Assembly (NCBI GenBank): GCA_029298735.1
Contig: JANSLP010000030.1
Coordinates: 1 to 64,000 of the forward strand
DNA length: 64,000 nt
Reading direction: 5' to 3'
DNA from: Ophiostoma sp. CBS 140.51
Lineage: Eukaryota > Ascomycota > Sordariomycetes > Ophiostomatales > Ophiostomataceae
In this document: positions 34,401 through 45,552 of the stretch, in pieces
Numbering within the stretch: the first letter of the stretch is position 1
How the letters are laid out: each line of letters opens with the position of its first letter
The notes under the pieces: generated by a model
The model's database searches: none
Seen by the model: only the letters and a program-made list of their open reading frames with translations
What the model was told of the DNA's origin: nothing
Program-made: the position numbers and the translations under genes

Positions 34401-35353
34401 GTGCTACCTCGACAACGTCGAGGTCGACCGTGTAAATTGCCCCGAGCTGATGCGATGCGCGGCCTTCTTTCTCGGCAGAAGTGGATGCTGTGGCGAGCCC
34501 ACGTGCGGTCACAGCTGGCAGGAGCATTTGCACGTGTACTTTGAGCTAGAAGTATGAACTATAATGGCTATTTTTCTCCAGAACCCCTTAACGTTCGTTC
34601 GGACATGGGATGCTAACGCGTTCTCTCCTACAGGAATACACAGCCATGGTGACGGACATGGAGGCGGAGCGGCTGTGGCAGCAGAACGAGAGCGACATCA
34701 CAGTGAAGCAGGCTGCCCTACAGTCCCTCGAGTTCCGCATCGCCGCGTACCAGGCGGAGCACGCCCAAATCCAGCAGGCCGCCGCGCGCTTTGGCCTCTT
34801 CCTCAAGAAGCACTCAATCACACCCTACAACGACGCAACACTTGAGTACCTTGACATGCTGATCCAGGAAGAGACGCAAAAGGCACACGTGTCGCGCGAC
34901 ACGACCAAACTCACGCAGCTGCGCAGCGCCCACATGGCCCACATCGAGCTCGTCAAGACGCTCGAAGACAGCATGACCGACGGCGGCGATAGGGCCAACA
35001 GCAGCAATGGTGGTGGTCCATTGGATGAGGCGGGCGTCGAGGCGGTCGTGCGCGACCTGTACAACCTTGAGCACTTTGGCGCGATGCTGCGCGACGTCAA
35101 GGACGGCGTCACAGCCGCGCACCAGGCCACGTACCGCGAGCGGCCGTTCAAAGTCCAGCGCCCGAGCCACATGAGGCAGCCATCCAGCGTGTCCCAACAG
35201 ACTCGCAGTGTCCAGGCCCATGCTTCTGCTGGGTCTTCTTCGTATCGCCGTGGAGAGGGAGGCAACGGAAGGGACAGCAATCACCGTGGGTATGTCCACC
35301 GTGGCAGTGAAGGACCACTGAAATCGTTTGTGACCTGGGTGAAGAATTTATGA
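31420..35353 (+). CDS. SNTX-like N-terminus fused to zinc-binding and AIG1/septin-like GTPase
   Basis: Exons 31420-34551 and 34634-35353 (82-nt intron); the product is 1283 aa. The N-terminus (RPALGQKAALGTLYNAHTD and the hydrophobic-serine pattern after it) matches the start of the stonustoxin (SNTX)-type, MACPF-related family. That family also occurs in non-venom proteins fused to P-loop domains. A helical middle and a possible thioredoxin-like stretch (KPLAVVVVLDCDAL) follow. A Cys-rich zinc-binding region lies at about 540-600 (CPGARC, CSKCHS, CDCG). The GTPase has G1 LGETGVGKST (638-647) and G3 DTPGIGDT (734-741). A second Cys-rich region spans about 967-1035 (CRNEAC, CHDPCYL, CCGEPTCGHSW), then a coiled-coil, Gly/Ser-rich tail. 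Pore formation is not shown. Intracellular action is likely (no signal peptide). Confidence 0.72.
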
Positions 35354-36333
35354 AGTGCGCCGGACAATGACCAAGTGATAAGACACAGGAGCGCGATCTA
35401 TCCGGCTCCTAGTGTGTCAATGGAAGGGCTATGAGAAGGGGGGGGTTGTTGTGCTGCATCTGCTGCTTGTATGTTCTGAGACATGACATAATGGGACTAT
35501 TTGTATGCCATTACAGAAATTCTGACTTTTGATCCTCTCACGCTGTCTGGCCTCTTGAGGGCAATGAGACGCACTGTCGCAGTAGCTATCTAGGAAACTA
35601 AAAGTACCTAGGACCATTTGAGCAAAGGAAATAAAGGGTAGTGGTTTCAAAGGCCGAAGCTCGCGGTGTAGTGCGGCCAGTATCTTAAATATGTGGCCGC
35701 ATATGCGTATGCTATGTGCTTACATATGGGGACCAGTGTTTCATGGTTAGTTGCGTCGACAAACGACGCATAAAATTTCAAGAGCGTGGTAAGGTCCTAC
35801 TCGGCGATTTCTTTGTCAGCCGTCAGAAGTGGCTGTTGCAACATCTGCCGTGTCGTACCGATCACGGTCCCTATGATACCGAGACTCTCGTGTGCCCTAA
35901 GACCGGCGGAATCTCAAACGAACCGTGGCCCGTTTCTGAAAACTAGATTTCAGTGTCGTCCTAGCCGGTTCCGCACCACCGTCGTCTTCACCTTCGCCAG
36001 TTAAGTCATGGCGCGACGTGCCGTCTGGATGCTATTCGGTGCGCAGCTGCGGACTGCTAACGTGCCCTAGTACGGTATAGCGCACGATGTCCATGACCAC
36101 CGAAGTCCGAAAATGGCACTTACACGACCAACGTCCTCCGACTCCGAGTACTTTGATGGATCAACTACAACACAACACAATGGCAAAGCACTTATGCTGT
36201 TGAAAACGTCCCATGAAGAATTCAATCTTTCCCTTGATTCTTTTTCTTTTCACATCTTCTCTTCACCACTTTTTCTCCTACATTTTAAACTTTCAACAAT
36301 AAACTTATTCAACTCCCATCACACTTCCTCAGA
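35354..36333. other. Spacer before the Gal80-like gene
   Basis: About 980 bp. A short open frame at 35716-35946 has no recognisable domain. No repeat or RNA gene is seen. Confidence 0.45.
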
Positions 36334-37631
36334 ATGTCTCCTGCACCTGTCCGCGTTGCCATTATCGGCCTCTCACAGTCGGCCACCACCGCGTGGGCGT
36401 CAGTTGCACTGCTCCCCAACTTCTTGAACGAGGCCGGCCGCGAGCGCTTCCAAATTGTGGCTCTGCTCAACACGAGCGTCGCCAAGGCCGAAGCGGCCAT
36501 CCAAGCCTACGGCCTTGACCCGAAGACGACCAAAGCGTACGGCAAGCCCGAGGACTTGGCCGCCGATCCGGATGTCGACTTTGTCTTGTGTTCGACGCGT
36601 GTGGACACGCACTACGCGGCCATCCTGCCCAGCCTAAACGCGGGCAAGGATGTGTATGTGGAGTGGCCGATCACGTCAAACCTGGCGGACACACAGAAGC
36701 TGGTTGAGGCAGCCGAGGCGAGCGGCTCCGGTGTAATTGTGGGTACACAGCGGCGGTACGCACCGGCCGTGCTCAAGGTGCAGGAGCTGTTGGACTCTGG
36801 GGCCATTGGCAAGGTGCAGAACGTGCAGGTGCATGTGCACGCCGGGTTTGTTAGTTCAGACGTGTGGCCGATTGGCCTCAAGTATTTTGCCGAGCGCGCC
36901 ATTGGCGGCAATCCCATTACCATCATTGTTGGCCATTGTGAGTACAACAAGACACGGCAAATAACTATCCATTGACGTCTACTGACAGTTTTTAGTGCTC
37001 GACTCTGTCGAGTCGACTGTTGGAAACTTTATACCCGGGACTGTGCAATCCCACACGCAGCTGCAGAGCCCCGACATCAAGATCATCGACCCTGCCAGCA
37101 AGGAGGTTGTCGAGACCGTCCGCTCCAACGTCCCTGACCTTTTGTCCATCAATGGTAAGTGGACCCTCATCGTACATACCCAAGCCCTCTCGCTAACACA
37201 CGTCAGGCTTCGTCAAATCGGTTCGCACGAATAACGAACCCGCCACGCTGTCCGTCCACTACCAGCGCGGCTTCCGGCTGCCCGGCACACCGGACCTAGA
37301 GTGGACCCTGACAGGCACCAAGGGCAAGATTCGCGTGACAGAGATGGACGGCTCCTCGTTTGAATCGGACCCGGGCCCGAGCGGTCTCAACATTACGCTT
37401 TGGACTTTTGCCGATAACAAGGTCGAAGACGTCGAGTGGAAGTACAGCGATCTCCAGCACGAAGTGAACCCGCGGGCGCGCACGACGCAGACGCTGCTTT
37501 ACGCGTACGCCGACGCTAAGCGCTGTGTCACCAAGGACGATATCCGGAAGAGCCCGGAGTGGCCAAGCCTCAAGGGCGGAGCGGCACGTGCGGCTGAGGT
37601 TGAAGAGTGGTTGAGCTCATTCAAGGAGTAA
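36334..37631 (+). CDS. Gfo/Idh/MocA-family protein, Gal80-like
   Basis: Exons 36334-36937, 36996-37154 and 37207-37631; the product is 395 aa. The N-terminal Rossmann fold begins VRVAIIGLSQSATTAWASVA; the Gly-rich loop is modified. VDFVLCSTRVDTHYAAILPS is the usual core that follows. The catalytic EKP motif of true oxidoreductases reads E110-W111-P112 here, so the lysine is missing, as in the Gal80 transcription regulators. C-terminal alpha/beta domain: TLSVHYQRGFRLPG and NITLWTFADNKVEDVEWKY. It probably binds NAD(P) without catalysis, or acts as a regulator of sugar genes. A Gal80-type partner of a zinc-cluster activator is conceivable given the sugar cluster 20 kb upstream, but that link is speculative. 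Confidence 0.75.
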
Positions 37632-38608
37632 AATATAAAGTGGGTGGACTTGTTTATTATGACATATCTCACTGAATCTAAATCAACGACCTCGTCGGGT
37701 CACCCAGCATTTGCTGTGAAAATGTGCATCGCTGTGCGGCGCCGTACAGAGGACTGACGGAAAGGATAAGCCGTGTGAGCTCTGGGAGCTGTGGAAATTC
37801 TGTGAGCATCCAGGGTTCGTCTTTACCGGCAACACGTCGTTCTTGACAGGTGTTTCTAGGACTCGCGTGACTCAGGCGCTAAAAGCCTTGGTGTCGATGG
37901 TCTCCATTCGAGAAGCTCACGCCCGAGAGCCCATCTCTGGAGAAACACACCAGAATTTCTCTCGTTCTGGACACGAATTCAAAACTACGGCAGAAACTAC
38001 GGCAGAGCCTCGGCGTCGGATGTCGTCATTTTATGTTTCTCAAACAAAGACATGGATACGTATTACTTGATGTTACCCGAATGTTATTGAAATTTTTTTG
38101 ACAATCCACGCTTTTCGAGGCGCAGCCAATTGTTTAATTTCTGGTCGGCTGGCCATTTTTTTGACTTACACCATGCGAGGCTGTTGACAGATTTCAGGAA
38201 CATCTCGAACATGATTTGTCAGAGGCCGGGATTGAAACGAAAGGCCCGTGTAAGACGGAAGAAAATAAACACAAAACCGGATGTGACGAACTGATTGTAC
38301 GTTCCTGCTGCCTTTGAGCTTATTTTGTAGCACGCGTAGCTGGTTTTGTTGGAGAGGGTACCTTTGGCAGGTGCCCCGCTGGAACCCGCTATCTTACACC
38401 AGAGCCTCGCCCATTGCAGAAGGTAAGCTCCTTCTGGTAACGTGTGGTCATCCACTCTTTCCAGATCGAGTTCCTGCCATCTGGAGTCGACAGAAGTACG
38501 ATATAAAGGTAGGCCGTGGTTCCTGCCTTTTTGTGATCGCTTTAATACTTGAGAGGTGACGACACTTCTACACTCTTTTGGCCCTCATTCATTTTTTTCT
38601 TCTCATCC
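37632..38608. other. Spacer between Gal80-like and CofD-like genes
   Basis: About 980 bp of non-coding sequence with no supported gene. A short duplicated ACTACGGCAGA word occurs at about 37984-38005. Confidence 0.5.
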
Positions 38609-40530
38609 ATGTCTCGCACGGCAATGGACGACGGCACAGGCACTCCCTTCCGGCCCGCAGCCGTCCTTGCGACGTCTATCGGCCTGACCGCATCCCCTGG
38701 TTCAGCATCGCCCATGCAGACCTCAGCACCAACCGCGGCCTTCACCTCAACAGGAGAGACTGCGGCTGCTGATACTGCGAGGAACGGCGTCTGCGTTTTT
38801 TCGGGAGGCACGGCAGCGAACTCGCTCGTGGACGCCTTCCATGGAGTAGCCAAGCACCTCTCGACGGACAACGAGGCCGAGGAGACACAGCAACAAAAGA
38901 GAAAGCCGCCATGCGCACTGACTTACATCATCCCCATTTCTGACAATGGTGGCAGCTCCTCTGAGCTGATTCGCTTCTTTGGTGGTCCGAGTACGTGTCC
39001 TGTACCTGCAGGCTTTTACCCACATCTCCCCCACACTGATCCATGAAGATCTGCTAACCGGTGCATATGATAGGCGTTGGCGACGTGCGAAGTATATCAC
39101 ACTTCCCTTTAGGCGTGGGCGTCCTATTACGATAACGGTATGATTTTTGATGATAATACGCTAACATAAGTGTAGGCCGTCTTGTACGTCTCATCCCTAG
39201 CAGTGATGATGAGGGAAACGAGCGAGCAGCTCTTCGCGCTTTGTTCGAACATCGTCTCTGCTCATCGGACCCCAACCAGGCACGCAGTGAGTGGCTCGAT
39301 CTTGTCGAGGCCCGTCACCTGCTCTGGACGTTTGTCCCCAGCGCGACGCGCGAGCTGATCCGTGCCGTGCTCAACACGCTCAACCTCGAGATTGTGAAGC
39401 GGGCACGGCCGTCGACGTCCGTCTTCAACTTTGCTGGTGCCAGTGTGGGCAATCTGTTCTTGACGGGTGCCCGTCTGTTTTCGGGCTCCTTCGAGGCGGG
39501 TATCTACCTGTTGTCCCTGCTCTGCGGCATTCCAGACCACGTTGCTGTGCTGCCGGCCATCAACTCCAACTTCACCCACCACATCTCAGCCGGTCTTGTC
39601 GATGGGACGACCATTGCTGGACAGGTCAATATCAGCCACCCATCTTTGCCAACGTCTCTGCCTGATGGCGGCCCGCTTACCGTGGGCGCCACAGGTGGCG
39701 GCGGAACGGACGGTACTGGTGAAGTGGATGTGGCCCCCGAGGCTGGCGTACCTTCTGGACCTGTGTTCCGCCCGGACCTGAAGGCACGCAAACGGGCCAG
39801 TACGGCCGTTGACTTTGAGGATGCGACACTACCCGGGTCACTACCGGCACTCCGCCAGCCGGCGATTGCTTTCAGCAAAGAGGACGAAGAGGATCTGCCT
39901 TCACGCATTGCCCGTATATGGTACATCAACCCTTACGGCCACGAGATCCGGCCACAGGCCAACCCCAAAGCTCTTGCAGCACTGCGGCAAGCCGAGGCCA
40001 TCATTTACAGCATCGGCAGTTTATACACCAGTATCATCCCGAGTCTAGTGCTCCGAGGCGTGGGAGCGGCCATTTCATGCATTGGCAACAATGGCGACCC
40101 CTCGCGGAAGAAGGTGCTCATCCTCAACAGCAAGTTGGACCGTGAGACAGGGCCCAGCAACCAGGCAATGACGGCCGTCGACTTTGTGCGTGCCATCGTT
40201 GCAGCATGCAAGCAGAGCCAGTCCGACTTTAGTCCTGTGCAAGACAGCGAGTGTCTTCAGTATGTGACACACCTGGTCTTTTTGGACACAGCGCCACATG
40301 TGGGTAACTTGAGCAGCAGTGCGGCGCCAAAGGTCCACGAGGAGGCTCTTGGCCAACTCGGCATTAGATGTCTCGCCGTACCGACACAAGCAAGCCAGGA
40401 AAAGCAAGCTGCTGGTGAGGGTGCAGCAGTGGCGTCCAAGAAGGCCATGGAGCGGTACGACCAGGCGGCATTGACGCGGACTCTCAAGCAGCTGCTTGAT
40501 GGTACTTGGGAGAAGGCACAGAAAGTTTAA
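38609..40530 (+). CDS. CofD/YvcK-type (UPF0052) protein, three exons
   Basis: Exons 38609-38990, 39074-39091 (18 nt) and 39176-40530; the product is 584 aa. After a variable N-terminus, GVCVFSGGTAANSLVDAF is the nucleotide/substrate-binding loop of the CofD/YvcK fold. PISDNGGSSSELIRFFGGPS joined through the short exon to VGDVRSRLVRLIP is the family signature. NFAGASVGNLFLTGARL and IIYSIGSLYTSIIPSLVLRG are further conserved blocks. A low-complexity insert (about 275-330) interrupts the fold. Relatives are archaeal F420 phospholactate transferases and bacterial YvcK/GlmR (UDP-GlcNAc-binding regulators of wall synthesis). Fungal members are uncharacterised. F420 synthesis is not expected, and a sugar-nucleotide-binding role is more plausible. 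Confidence 0.85.
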
Positions 40531-43500
40531 AGTTCAAAAGCTGGGCGATCTACAAGGGACCTATCGTTTTTGTGTAATCTACGTGTGTTTATATCTTGGG
40601 CGGGACCGACGTTTTCTTATTTTTTTCTTTCATCTTTTTACTCTTACCTTTAAGCTTTATCTTCGTGCAATATAGTTTACTCCTGGCCAGACCTGCCCCC
40701 CCTTCTTTTCCCCTGACCCTTCCCACGTTGGACAACAAAAAAAAACACGAGCAAACATATACGAAAATCCTGCTAGATGCCCGGTGCATATTGAGGAATG
40801 GGTTGTGCTTTTGTACTTCCGTGCTTATAGAATGCACAGTTTCGGTTTCATTAATTGCATCTGGTCACGGTGACGATTATTTGTCCTACAGCCGGCCAAT
40901 ATATGGTGTTCATGTGTTCTTCGGAGAATTATGTTTCGAAAAAAAGGAGACTCGGTTGTTGGAGAAGTATTCAAAGGTAATAGACGGGACTAGCTACAAG
41001 AACTCGGCCCCGAATGGTCGGCATAAAATGGGCAGTTCTATGAGAAGCATTCTGTAAACGGCAAGAATGAGGGTCAAAGTTTCGGCAAGGCTACGCGAGG
41101 ACGCGGCAGAACAAAAGGCTTGTCTTGTCTGTGTGGCATTATTGCGGGTCGCCTTTTGAGGCCGGCCAGTATGTTACGTTTTCCATTGAGACTTCCGTCT
41201 TGACAAATGACCAGGCAGACGGGCAGACGTGAGCACAAACTCCAGAAGGATGTGAGAAAAGAGCCGCATTGTCGGGCAACTCGGCCACACTCCCGGTGAT
41301 CCACATCGAACAATGGCCTGGTATAGCGGCCTGGTCTGAAATATCTCATTTTCTTTTCGTTTCCTCTGCCGACGATATTCGGGACAGGCTTTACCAGAGC
41401 CATGTCCCCGGCCTTGCTTTTTGTCTCGATTTTTTTTGGTCTTCATTTTGTTCTGTCTTTGTCCAGCAGCCTTGCTTCCCGAAAGGATTGAAACATGTTG
41501 AGACACGCAGGGGGCTCGGGATGGCGTCCACGTCTTCTTTGTTTTTTGTGAGCCTGTCCAGTCTGTCCAATCCGAACCCCCTCTCTTTTTTGCCATTCCT
41601 CTCAAGGTACAAGTTGTGAGAGGGAACTCTACCCCTTCGGCCAGTGGCAGTCTTTACCCAGCCGCCGCATTTTGTGTAATCGTGTTTCTTTTTGTCCCTT
41701 TTATTCGCCGTCAAATGGGCTTGCCTTTGTTCAGCCACTTTGTTAGCCGGTGGTAGGATCCAGACCCAGCCGGCCAAGACAAGGCGATCCGCAAGATTGT
41801 GTAGGGTTAATCTAAATGAAGGCTCAGTTGGCAAAACGAAACACAAATAATACCAGAAGAATTGAAGACCGGTATTGTTGCCTCTTCTCACGCCGACGTC
41901 TTTCACAAGTTTATTTACTTAGTTCAACCACTCACCATTTGCCTGCATGGCATGGCCCACTCTCAGCATGCATGAAAGAAAGCTCCAACCACCGACCAGT
42001 GGCAGCTCTCTTCGTCATGCGTTTTTTTTTGGTCGGTCAAATGCTCGTCAGCTTCCCCCACGCCGCGCTACTTCTGCTTCCGCACTTTGCATTCGGTTGG
42101 ACCTAAGAGGGTGCAGAGAGTGCGATAATAAACAAACAGCCATCCCAAAAACATGAAAATTATGTGCAGCCTCGACAGCTTTGGTCAGTGACCCAAGAAC
42201 AACTTACTTTCGAGTCGATGTCCCCAGGTTGTTTGCCTACGCTAGTGCTGCAATAGAGAGGGGCCGATGAGACGACCAAACGAGAGAGGAGACAGGGGTG
42301 ATGTGAAGAGGTGACAAAACCAGATAGAGCTCTTGACACCGAGCTTGAATCTCGACCAAATGTGGAAAGAAGTGCATCGATTGGTTTTCAATGAACCAAA
42401 AGAACAGCTGCGCGGCTCAGCATGTGAGCTTGGTGGAATGGTTTGAAGCTGTTGGTTGTTGTTGTCGATGATCCTGTTTTTGGTTGGACTGTTGGTTGTA
42501 ATGGTGTCAGGACCTCGATCGTTTCCCCGCATTCACATTCGTTGCCCGTAACATGTACGGGGTACTTGTTGTGAGTTGCATCTCACAGAAGCTGACGTTG
42601 CTGTTGTATTTGTCCTGCATCTGGGCTTGCTCAATATGCTGCAAATGATGCAGCTCTTGTGACCACCGCCATCTCTGGTCTCGAGTCCTATTGACAAAGT
42701 GGCACAGTGGCTCTCTGTGCACAGTAATGCATGTCGAAAGAACAACGGAAAAAGGGATAATACCGTGCCGACTGACCTGTGCCGTTACACAGGGGCCCAT
42801 AAGACCATATTTCAATGCATGATGTCGTCAGCTCTGCAGCAGCCTCTTCGTCGTCGGTCTGAGTGAGAACGGAATTTGCCTTCTCGTCTCGACAGTTGCC
42901 TCTGGCGGCCAGCCGTTTGGTAATGATGGGCCTGTCGTTTCGTTTTTGTGTTTGCCACAAGTGACGCCGTGCCTTTCGGTGCCTGAAGAGGAGCTGTAAG
43001 AGAAAGCTTACGGAGCTCTCGGGGAAGCTTCGAGCTCGGCGATGACCTGGAAGATTGCTCTTTGGCTCGTTTGACCGAGAAAGCACGCCCGCTAACAGTT
43101 TGGGGCTCTGTCAGCTCCAAGAGCTCCAAAAGGTTGGCTGTAGCCAAGGGAGAACAAAGCATGGCAATAGTGTGGAATTGGCATAAAGGCCATAAAGGAC
43201 TGGACGCCCCTAGGAGCTCTAGCAAGTCGACGAGAAAGTACCGAGCGGGCGGTCTTACTCGAGCAGCCTCAGCCAGAGTGCCGACTTCGACGCCAAAAGA
43301 CATGGGTGTTTGTGTTTGTGATGTTGAGAAAAAAAACAGAAATATGCAAAATAGGGCTCGTTGAAGCTGCTTCTTCACTTGGACTCTCCATCGCTCTTTC
43401 CGTGCCTTTGTAATATCCCGTGTCGACTTTCGCCCGGCCGCTCTTTCCCTGTTTTCGCTCGCGTGGTACAGCATATCTGTCTCTGCAGACATCGCGACGC

Positions 43501-45552
43501 AACAGGGCAACATATCGACAGGCCTCGCGGCCACTGTCGGTTGTCTCTTGGCGGTTGATGCCACTGTAAGTATCTTACGTTGATGTGAGAATGAGTCCTA
43601 TGCCTTGAGGGGGCAGTAAACGCTGGGCGGCGTGTTTGAGAGCAGCATCTCAGATTTTCCGAGAGCTTGGTGCGTAATGACTCTCCATTTTTGACCCGGC
43701 ACTGACAACTCGCGTGCAACATGTCTTATACCTAGTAGACTCACTATTGTCACTCAAAAGTTGTCAAACAATAGACAGTGAGATACGTGTGCAGAGTAAA
43801 TACGGCACCTGGGCACGAGCCTTCTCGCCTTTATCACTCTCTGTGATGCTTAGGCTCTGGCCCCGCCCGCTGCCCCACTTCCCTTCTGAAGTAGTGCTCC
43901 TTCCTTTTTGTTCCTACTTTCGTTACCCACTAAATACGCCATCGCCTGCCTGAATTGAATGCTATCGCAAGAGACTTCTCGCAGCCGAGAGCACCACTGC
44001 GAGGCTTCCGCGGACGTGCATCTGACTCTCCGACCACGCTGGATCCACTGTGCATCTGCGTGCAGATCCCCATTCGATTACTTCTTATCGCGGTCGTCGG
44101 ACGGCCTGGGATTTTGTGTATTGCGTAGTGAATCGATAACCTCGGAGCCTCGCTGTGGCAAGTGACTGGGAAAGAGCGACCGAGTGACTGGGAGAAAAAC
44201 TGGCTGACTGTGGGCAGGACCAGAACCGGCCGTGAGAGAATATGGAAGGTACGAAAGGACCTTCGGCAACGCAGCCAAAACTCGCACATCGATGCACAAG
44301 AGCATGAGAGAATACATAGGAAAGTGGCACCGGCGGCGTGTTTCGCTCATTCGCTTCCACCTCTTTTGCACCCTGTGACCCTGCTCCTGCCTCTTCCCTT
44401 CCGCTTCACTTGTGTTAATTGGGCGGCATCAAAACCCCGCCCACCGCTATTCTTTTTCATTCTCTTTCACCCAGTCAGCCAGGAGCGACCGAGCGAGGTC
44501 TCTCCCAGTCTCCCAATGTCTGGTTTGACAGAACTGGCCAAGTGGGGCACCCTCACTCATGACTCTCGCCTTGTTCGCACTTCAGGGCCTCTGGGCCCTC
44601 TCTTCCCTCGCCTCGATCCTGGCTCGTCACAATCATGCGGTGCTTCGTCTTTTGGGGCCCGTCTTTGCAAGCCTGCCCACCTATTGCGTATACACTACCA
44701 CACCCGATTCGTATTATCTGACTGCCTGGGGGGCGCGGCTTTTGGACGACTCCTCGTCTCCGCCCCACTTTCTGCCCCTCCGCTGACCAATAATCGTCAT
44801 GCCTTCCCTGTCTCTTGTCTAAAACGGCCCATACTGGGGGGAGCCCGCACTTTCCCTTTCTTTGCCTCCTTCCCTCTCTGCGTCCTGCCTCTCACGCTTC
44901 TCTGCCTGACTGCCTCCTTCCTCTTGTTCCGCCGCCGCCCCTTCCCTTTTGGTGCAATGGACTCCTGCTAATTCAGCAAGGCCACCGCCCTATCTTCACC
45001 GACAAAACCAGGGCGGTCGCACCTTCCCTCACTCACTCCTCCTTCCCTTTCTTTCTTTCTTTCCCCTCTTTAATATCGACAGGAACCCCATCTTCCTGGA
45101 CGGATCCATCATCTCTATTTTGCATCTCAAATCTCATCACGAATAATCATTGTTTGCCCATTTTGCATCTGTATTTTATTGCTCGCTCCCCTCCTTGCAT
45201 AGAAAACGGAGCCCTCGCATCAACACCTAGCGGCAGTGCAAGACTACTACTCTTCCTTACACATGTAAGTAGATGACGCCTATTATTATGCCATCACTGT
45301 CAATTCGTCCTCGCCTTTGAAGCTGTCACGCTTCGCCCTTTTGTTTTCAATCATTCAATTATTACCCTAATGGGGAATCCACCGCGTTCTCGAATTGCGG
45401 CACATGCTACAAACATGTACTCTTCTTTGGCATTGCTATCGTGGGTGACAACGTATGCTAATAGCGATAGATAACGATTATACGCCCTAGGCATCATCTG
45501 AAATTGTGCCGTTTGCATCATCTCGGCACCACATACAATACAGCCGATCATC
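40531..45552. other. Five-kilobase gene-free region upstream of NBR1
   Basis: Many overlapping short frames on both strands, none with a domain, plausible composition or splicing into a longer product. The largest (42812-43564, minus, 250 aa) is low-complexity. Pyrimidine-rich tracts dominate 44350-45250, as in fungal promoters and 5' leaders. It may hold a long NBR1 leader, a non-coding RNA, or decayed repeats. Nothing decisive is seen. Confidence 0.5.

Noticed and set aside
42812..43564. 250-codon minus-strand frame in the gene-free region
   Set aside because: Low complexity, no domain, overlaps other frames; no splice partner seen.
44162..44971. 269-codon frame upstream of NBR1
   Set aside because: Pyrimidine-rich leader-like DNA giving Pro/Leu/Ser; no domain.
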